Positions 58,423 through 64,000 of a stretch of DNA of 64,000 bases are shown one piece after another. Source of the DNA: Luzula sylvatica (Eukaryota; Streptophyta; Magnoliopsida; Poales; Juncaceae); the NCBI GenBank assembly GCA_946800325.1, contig OX326956.1, forward strand, positions 18,380,667 to 18,444,666. The letters run 5' to 3'. The position numbers were made by a program, and so were the translations under genes. Position 1 is the first letter of the stretch. Every line of letters starts with the position of its first letter. Below the pieces are notes generated by a model. It did no database searches and had not been told where the DNA came from. It saw nothing but the letters and a program-made list of their open reading frames with translations.

Positions 58423-58782
58423 TGTAGGACTCATCTGGATGAAATAATTGGTTTCTGAAAGAGATGAGATGGAGAAGGAAAGAGAACTAGAAGAAGAGCA
58501 CGTTTTGTCATTTCTGGGAGGGGGAAAAAAGGAATTTAGACACAAGGGTAGTTTAGTCTTAAAATTTGAGATTGATAAATAGAATCATGATTGATATGGG
58601 TTAATCATGATTAACTTAACAAATATTGAATTTAACTGACGGAATGGATATGCATGATATTTTTAAAGTTTGATTGGATATATTTGATATATTTAAAAAA
58701 TTTGAAGGATAATTTTGATATTTGTGGTTTTAGAGGGATAAATGTGTTATTTTGATCTTTAAGAAGATATATAATACCCCTA

Positions 58783-60212
58783 GTTTTTTATGGGCTATAT
58801 GGTCCATCATGTAATTTTTCTTTTCCATTTTTAGGTCAAGAAAATGTAACTTCCTCTCCTTCTTTTTATAATTATATATAATATATTAAATCCCTTGGTG
58901 GCACTGCCTCCTAATTCAAAAATAAAATATACTATACTAGGATAATATTCGCGCTACGTCGCACATATTTAGATCTCGATGTTAATTTCTTCTAAACAGC
59001 ATTATAGTATGATAATGTAAGCAAAGAGAATATTAAAATTAGTTTACATGAAACACAACATAACAACATTATTTCCCAATATGATTGCAATGTACAATTT
59101 ATAGTTTTCTCGTACCCCTAATATTCAATTGCATAAAATATAATTCAAAATATTCACATGTTTAGACTTCTTAGTCATATAATATACATGAGAAAAAACT
59201 GAAAAAATTTCTTAAACACAACTAAAAGTAATTGTATTTGCAACATTTTTCGAAGATAATACTTCTTACCAAAATACGCAAAGTAGACTTTGTTAAATTA
59301 TAAAGTTGCATTTTGTATTAATTAAATTTATTATGCATGTTGATATGAAAAGTTATTTTTATGAATCTTTTAGATATTTGTGAAATGTTATGTTTATTCT
59401 AGTGAAAATCCATGTTCACAAGTCATCTAGATACTTGTGAAAAAATTATGTTCATGAATTATGTAGTCTATAAATAGAGATGTTGTTTTGTCATTTGAGC
59501 AATCAGCAAATATTTGCAATCTTTCTATTTTCTATATGGTAAAATTCAAGTTCCATTAAATCATTTCTTCTACTATATTGGTCTGATCTTTGGCCAGTGT
59601 GACATGTTTTTGTATTATTGTTAATTTTGGTTATCATTACATTTTTTTGATACTCATGCATCACCTAATGTACGTTTTCATCATATTATTTTCCAACAAA
59701 CAAAGAACAATTTGTGTCTTAATATTAGAACTATTTAATATGCTTATAAATGAATAATGATAGTATATGCTTATGATTATCATTATCATTGCCCATTTTC
59801 TAATATTAAAGGGAATTAAAAAATGATCAACTTTAAATAAACCACCCCTCAATTGTAAAAACAAAATAAAGTCATGTATTTATCATTCAGAACAATTTTT
59901 GGCTTGAATCATTTTCTAAATAAAATAAACCAGCCCTCAATTTTAAAAACTATTTCCTTTTTTATAAATATAAAACGAATGCAATTTCGCAAATAATAGA
60001 AGTGTAGGAATCAACTCTTTTACATTAGAAGATTTTGACAGAGTTTTTTTTGGGGGAGGGAGGAAAATAAAAAAAATCCACTGAATTACATTTCAAAAAA
60101 AATAAGGGAGGGGATGGCGAGGCAAACAGTATAATTTACGTTGTTATACTAATAAAATACACTACAACACTAACTATATACAATGTTTGATAAAATCTTG
60201 GGGTGGCCAAGG
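58783..60212. other. AT-rich intergenic spacer
   Basis: About 1.4 kb with no gene. A TG...CA-bounded segment at 59338-59698 is listed separately. Purine-rich and poly-T/poly-A patches occur near 60040-60100. Confidence 0.6.
59338..59698 (+). mobile_element. Possible small solo LTR (Copia-like)
   Basis: The segment begins TGTTGATATG and ends TTTTCCAACA, giving TGTTG...CAACA termini. It has a TATA-like box in CTATAAATAGAGATG at about 59470, an arrangement common in short plant Copia LTRs. No matching target duplication is seen (ATGCA against AACAA), so the assignment is weak. Confidence 0.3.
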
Positions 60213-60220
60213 CTTCCAAC

Positions 60221-61800
60221 CAGGCCCGGTCCTGAGTTTTCGGAGGCCCGTGACATGATGTTACGATAATTCGAAATTACGAAATAATATCATTTTAAAA
60301 AAATATATTTTTTTTTATATAAAACAAAATACATAATAATAAAGTGAGTTCAAAATATTACAAAACACATAACTAATATTTGAAGAATTGAACAGAGAGA
60401 ATGGCTTGTATCTCGGCAAAATTCACAGAGCGAATTAAACAGACAGAATTTGATATTCTGCATTTTGAAAGTACTATTTTTCAAAAGTGTCTACTGCAGA
60501 ACTGAGTTCTTGGAATTTTAAATAAGTAGAGGGGCTTATGTGAAAAATTGGTATAATCGGGTTGAATTGTTTTCAGAAGAGAAAATATGAAAATTTTTGA
60601 GAAAACAGAATTGAGAGATTATGTACCAATTGTTTTCATTACTTGAAATTTTTAAAAGTATTTGTGTACCGAGAGGGCTGAAAAGTAATTACAAAATATA
60701 TTGGGTTTTATGTAAAACTGCCAAAGAAGAAAGATTGGATTTCTATATGTAAAACTGACAAAAAATATGTAAAACTGCCAAAAAATGAACTCAACCTTAT
60801 TAAGAATGAAATGCTTGCCAGTCTCCATTACAGACTCGGCATCAACTCCGTCAATACGAGCAAATATTTCCATAAACGGCATTACTCTTCCATCCCTCAA
60901 CATCTTCGCCCCAAAATAAAAAAAAATAAGAAATATTTACAAATTATATGAAAAATCATTATAATATTTTAAACATTATAATTATATGAATGTGTACCTG
61001 ACGGCCATTATTTTCAGATACTGCAGTAGATCCATCAACATAGAAGCAAAAGCGCCGATTTCAACTGTCGATTCAGTTAAAACAAATTAATATTTTACAC
61101 AGAAATTGCACGAAATTACAGTCGACAGTGGGCGAAATTACATTCACAGTGGACTGGGCTCCTGTCATGGTGAAATTGGGCGAAATTACAAGATTCAGTC
61201 ACATAAACATCACACAAATTGGGCGAAATTGGGCGAAATTACAAGAAATTGCGAAATTACACGAAATTACAAGAAATTGCGAAATCACAATTACCTTCAA
61301 TTTCAAGTCTCCAATTTCAAGTCCTGCACAATTACAACCAATTGAAGTCGAAGTTGAGCAGGGGATCGTCCGACCACCAACGCCTATGATTCACGTCTCT
61401 CTGACTCCCGTCGAAGTCGAAGTCGAAGTCGCAATCGCCAATCGCAATTGAAGTCGAAGTCGAAGTTGAGGCTGTTGAGCAGTCGAAATTGAACACGAGA
61501 GGATCCAAGCAAGCCCAACGTCTCTCTGACTCTCGTCGGCGAAGTGACTTCCATCGCCAACCATCTCCCGTCGCGTCTTGTCTACGCTGCTCTCAGTACG
61601 ACGGTACCTCCTCTCTCTGTCGAGTGTCGATGTAGCAGCTATCAATCCCGTCGCCGTAAGCTAGATCTCGTCGCCTCGTCCGTTTAATTCGTCGGTTTAA
61701 TGAGTAAGCTATACCTAATGTATTGAAAAAACAGGTGGCCCGTTAGAAATGGGTGGCCTGTGACTTGGGCCAAGTCTGCCAAAGCCCAAGTCCGGGCCTG
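60221..61800 (+). mobile_element. 1580-bp non-autonomous hAT element, copy 1
   Basis: The ends are CAGGCCCGGTCCTG (left) and CAGGCCCGGACTTG (right, reversed). A perfect 8-bp target duplication, CTTCCAAC, lies at 60213-60220 and 61801-61808. It has no transposase. Inside are two minus-strand exon-like segments (60796-61070) and a GAAGTC-rich stretch at 61345-61470. Its first 912 bp are repeated at 63089-64000 with no length change and only about two visible substitutions, so it moved recently. Confidence 0.93.
60796..61070 (-). pseudogene. Exon-like fragment captured in the hAT element
   Basis: On the minus strand, a segment reading FCFYVDGSTAVSENNGRQ ends at a GT donor near 60998. After a short intron-like gap, MLRDGRVMPFMEIFARIDGV begins at 60903 behind an AG, and continues through DAESVMETGKHFILNK to a GT donor at 60795. 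This looks like two spliced exons of a host gene. No family is recognised. The fragment is repeated in copy 2 (63664-63938). It might instead be a remnant of the element's own gene. Confidence 0.45.
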
Positions 61801-61808
61801 CTTCCAAC

Positions 61809-61915
61809 CCCTACAAAGATCCGACCATGTTTTACGTTCATCTAGAAAGAAAATATTCACATGACTAGTATTCTATTCTATTTATTTAATGACCTAAACT
61901 AGTTTTTATTTTTGA
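61809..61915. other. 3' flank of the FAB1-like gene
   Basis: About 100 bp between the hAT target duplication and the FAB1-like stop codon, AT-rich, with no clear polyadenylation signal identified. Confidence 0.4.
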
Positions 61916-62588
61916 CTAGTTATGTTCGGGTTCTTTTGTATCCGGTGTCCCGTCCTCGGAGCTCACAAGAAAATATGTAGACATTGCAATTCTAAATCGC
62001 ACTTTGTACTTCTCGGGCGAAATAACAGTGGGAGCGACATTGTTCGGACCGCCCAAAATACCTGAAGCCTTCACCCAAGACTCGAGGCGTTTGTCCAAAG
62101 TGTATTGTCTCAAGAAGTCTATTATCCCTATTGTTATCTCATCTTTCTCTTCGTCTATTCCGACTAGCAAAGAATAATCCATCACGTCTATAGACTACAA
62201 AATTAGTTTTATCGGATAAGATTAGTCTTGTTAATGTCAACTTCGATATAAATAATAGAAGAAATAAGTAACTATATACAAATCATACTCACCGAAAGGA
62301 AAGACGTGTCATTCCAAACGGCTCTTTCCAAGAGACTTTTCGCCTTTTTACAAACAAAAATAGGGGAAGTTGACATTTCCTCGATCAAATTTTCATCTAG
62401 AAGGACTTTATTTTTTCCTGATGTGTCGGGATTGTACCGTGAATGCGTAGAACCCTTCAAGTCGTACAATCTCGTAATATTATGACCAAACAAAAGATTT
62501 TCCATAACCAAAACGTCAATTTTGTGCTTTTTTCCCCCTTTTACATTAGTGTATGTGACCTGCAAATTATATTGCTTATGAATACTCT

Positions 62589-62661
<73 letters not shown>

Positions 62662-63088
62662 GTTTGATATAAACCAAATAACAAAGAAAATATACCTGAT
62701 AAATACCGAAAATCTTGGCGAGACATGTAGGACTTGTACTACCAATAGAATCTGAGAGGTACTTGAAATATGTATGACCAAACTTCAGAAACGATTGCAG
62801 TTCTACTTTAGTGACTTGTTTCACTATAAATCTCTCATCCTGCGATTTAGCGAAGAACACTTTGCTCTTTCCCCCTTCGGCATTCCATTTTTTGCACCGA
62901 CTTAATGACCTAACAAAATCTATCTCTGAAATGCCACATTTTTTCCTCAACATGCTAAAGTATTTTGCATAGTAACAAGTGACACTATAACTCATCTTCC
63001 CTAGTAGTCCATCGTCTACACAATTAACCACTAAATGTGTTCCAGAAGCTTCTGCAAAATTCTTCCTCTGAGGTTGAGGTAACATGAT
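61916..63088 (-). pseudogene. FAB1: FAB1-like phosphatidylinositol-3-phosphate 5-kinase, last three exons
   Basis: Exons: A 63088-62696, B 62559-62293, C 62193-61916, with GT donors and AG acceptors. Exon A carries the start of the lipid-kinase domain (DGLLGKMSYSVTCYYAKYF, IDFVRSLSRC) and the probable ATP-binding Lys in ERFIVKQVTK. Exon B has VMENLLFGHNITRLYDLKGS, RYNPDTSGKNKVLLDENLIE and RAVWNDTSFLS. Exon C has DVMDYSLLVGIDEEKDEI, IIDFLRQYTLDKRLESWVKA and PTVISPEKYKVRFRIAM, ending after SSEDGTPDTKEPEHN. These are the signatures of plant FAB1/PIKfyve kinases, which make PI(3,5)P2 on late endosomes and vacuoles. The usual tail near DQW is replaced. A hAT insertion at 63088/63089 cuts exon A, so this copy is probably dead unless the insertion is allele-specific. 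Confidence 0.9.
62590..62657 (+). repeat. (AT)n microsatellite
   Basis: About 33 AT units lie in the intron between exons A and B of the FAB1-like gene. Confidence 0.97.
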
Positions 63089-64000
63089 CAGGCCCGGTCC
63101 TGAGTTTTCGGGGACCCGTGACATGATGTTACGATAATTCGAAATTACGAAATAATATCATTTTAAAAAAATATATTTTTTTTTATATAAAACAAAATAC
63201 ATAATAATAAAGTGAGTTCAAAATATTACAAAACACATAACTAATATTTGAAGAATTGAACAGAGAGAATGGCTTGTATCTCGGCAAAATTCACAGAGCG
63301 AATTAAACAGACAGAATTTGATATTCTGCATTTTGAAAGTACTATTTTTCAAAAGTGTCTACTGCAGAACTGAGTTCTTGGAATTTTAAATAAGTAGAGG
63401 GGCTTATGTGAAAAATTGGTATAATCGGGTTGAATTGTTTTCAGAAGAGAAAATATGAAAATTTTTGAGAAAACAGAATTGAGAGATTATGTACCAATTG
63501 TTTTCATTACTTGAAATTTTTAAAAGTATTTGTGTACCGAGAGGGCTGAAAAGTAATTACAAAATATATTGGGTTTTATGTAAAACTGCCAAAGAAGAAA
63601 GATTGGATTTCTATATGTAAAACTGACAAAAAATATGTAAAACTGCCAAAAAATGAACTCAACCTTATTAAGAATGAAATGCTTGCCAGTCTCCATTACA
63701 GACTCGGCATCAACTCCGTCAATACGAGCAAATATTTCCATAAACGGCATTACTCTTCCATCCCTCAACATCTTCGCCCCAAAATAAAAAAAAATAAGAA
63801 ATATTTACAAATTATATGAAAAATCATTATAATATTTTAAACATTATAATTATATGAATGTGTACCTGACGGCCATTATTTTCAGATACTGCAGTAGATC
63901 CATCAACATAGAAGCAAAAGCGCCGATTTCAACTGTCGATTCAGTTAAAACAAATTAATATTTTACACAGAAATTGCACGAAATTACAGTCGACAGTGGG
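63089..64000 (+). mobile_element. hAT element, copy 2, running off the window
   Basis: It starts CAGGCCCGGTCCTG directly after AACATGAT, the presumed left 8-bp target duplication. Its 912 bp align without gaps to 60221-61132, with GGAGGCCC changed to GGGGACCC as the only difference noticed. It is inserted in FAB1-like coding sequence. The right end lies outside the window. Confidence 0.93.

Larger units (their letters stand above)
53864..58782 (-). mobile_element. DNA-transposon-like unit with long TIRs carrying a gene fragment (Pack-MULE-like)
   Basis: The two ends are imperfect inverted repeats of at least ~85 bp, extendable to ~150 bp. Left reads TAGGGATAAT, then ATCAAAATAACAGATTTATC, then CACAAATATCAAATTTATCC. 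The right end reversed reads TAGGGGTATT, then ATCAAAATAACACATTTATC, then CACAAATATCAAAATTATCC. No transposase frame is present. Inside are a BRF1-like gene fragment, a hAT MITE and a 252-bp tandem duplication. Long AT-rich TIRs with captured host exons fit a non-autonomous Mutator-like element, but no matching flanking target duplication was found, so the class is tentative. Confidence 0.55.

Noticed and set aside
62443..62658. 71-codon plus frame ending in Ile-Tyr repeats
   Set aside because: It is antisense to FAB1-like exon B and runs into the intronic (AT)n tract.

Overview
This is nuclear DNA of a flowering plant, probably a eudicot, from a repeat-rich and gene-poor (pericentromere-like) region. 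The evidence is Athila-lineage Ty3/gypsy retrotransposons with a tRNA-Asp-type primer binding site, plant L1-type LINEs with CCHC ORF1 proteins, non-autonomous hAT and Mutator-like DNA transposons, and intron-bearing relics of two plant genes: a FAB1-type phosphoinositide kinase and a BRF1-type TFIIIB subunit. No intact host gene, rRNA, tRNA or bacterial-type feature is visible.

Layout. 1-975: truncated Athila end on the minus strand (integrase tail plus 3' noncoding DNA). 976-7836: (TTAG)n satellite interrupted by a 1.58-kb solo LTR with a perfect 5-bp target duplication. 7837-12131: LINE-A, cut off inside ORF2 by an Athila LTR. 12132-27127: rearranged Athila complex made of a minus-strand LTR and 3' internal region, an orientation flip at a C23 tract, a plus-strand integrase tail, the last ~204 bp of an LTR, a full internal region with decayed gag-pol, a complete LTR, and a second PBS and gag truncated by satellite. 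27128-39768: (TTAG)n satellite. 39769-53840: the same satellite in inverted orientation (CTAA), with LINE-B (40233-46411) inside it. 53864-58782: a DNA-transposon-like unit with long imperfect terminal inverted repeats, carrying a BRF1 gene fragment and a 199-bp hAT MITE. 58783-60220: AT-rich spacer. 60221-61800: a 1580-bp hAT element with TIRs and 8-bp TSD. 61916-63088: the last three kinase exons of a FAB1-like gene. 63089-64000: a second, nearly identical copy of that hAT element inserted in a FAB1 exon and running off the window.

The most unusual content is the satellite itself: about 25 kb of tetranucleotide-derived DNA with 2.5-3.4 kb higher-order repeats and a sharp inversion whose two arms match at the higher-order level. 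Second is a dense set of 14-bp palindromes (consensus TCCGTTRYAACGGA, two facing MYB-type YAACKG cores), about 12 per cluster, in both the LTR and the 3' internal region of the Athila family. Third is a recurring expansion of short G/C runs into 16-38 bp homopolymers. Nothing here works as an operon. The relationships are nested insertions, which allow relative dating: satellite first, then its inversion, then LINE-B; LINE-A before the Athila LTR; a FAB1-like gene before the hAT copies.
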